Shown: in pieces, positions 5,117 to 5,154 of the stretch
How positions within the stretch are numbered: position 1 is the first letter of the stretch
How the letters are laid out: each line of letters opens with the position of its first letter
Assembly: GCA_944323945.1 (NCBI GenBank)
Contig: CALUUL010000103.1
Span: 1 to 5,154 of the forward strand
From: Candidatus Gastranaerophilales bacterium
GTDB lineage: Bacteria; Cyanobacteriota; Vampirovibrionia; Gastranaerophilales; Gastranaerophilaceae
DNA length: 5,154 nt
Reading direction: 5' to 3'
The notes under the pieces: generated by a model
Told to the model about the DNA's origin: nothing
What the model saw: the letters and a program-made list of their open reading frames with translations, nothing else
Database searches by the model: none
Made by a program: the position numbers and the translations under genes

Positions 5117-5154
5117 TAAACATTATCTATCAACTAATTAATATAATTTAATAA

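Noticed and set aside
1..5154. CRISPR array, prophage or toxin-antitoxin genes
   Set aside because: No spaced direct repeats, phage-type genes or small paired ORFs with ribosome sites were seen on either strand.

Overview
The window is AT-rich, with strong Shine-Dalgarno sites, A/T-ending codons and consensus sigma-A type promoters. This suggests a low-GC Bacillota chromosome. An Erysipelotrichia or Clostridia gut commensal is my guess from gene style only; nothing here fixes the genus.

Layout. Positions 1-741 (minus) hold the N-terminal half of an aminoacyl-histidine dipeptidase (PepD, peptidase family M20C), cut by the window edge. A divergent promoter region (742-831) also serves a plus-strand tRNA-Leu(CAG) gene at 832-915. 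A bidirectional terminator at 922-946 closes both the tRNA and the minus-strand MATE-family efflux gene at 945-2306. Upstream of MATE lies a perfect 9-1-9 bp dyad (2336-2354), then a Cof-type HAD phosphatase gene (2411-3184, minus).

The rest is dominated by one complete IS110-family insertion sequence, which I place at 3196-5077 (1882 bp) with a CT core at both edges (3196-3197 and 5078-5079). It encodes a 466-aa DEDD transposase (3494-4894). In its left non-coding end it appears to encode a bridge RNA (about 3280-3453). The guide segments can be read directly. A 9-nt stretch of the RNA equals the left target flank plus core (3189-3197). An 8-nt stretch equals the right end of the element (5070-5077). 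Two 4-nt stretches are complementary to the right target and to the left end. Independently, joining the right end to the left end, as in a circular intermediate, builds a perfect TTGACA / 17 bp / TATAAT promoter reading toward the bridge RNA and transposase. These agreements fix the ends to the base.

The element sits in the Shine-Dalgarno sequence of the HAD gene. The ribosome site is kept, but the gene is parted from its likely original promoter, which now lies beyond the right end (5088-5116, minus). Further unexplained structure: a 23-bp imperfect inverted repeat linking the bridge-RNA 3' region to the right end, two hairpins after the transposase gene, and the octamer CATTTAAT on both sides of the recombination point in element and target alike.
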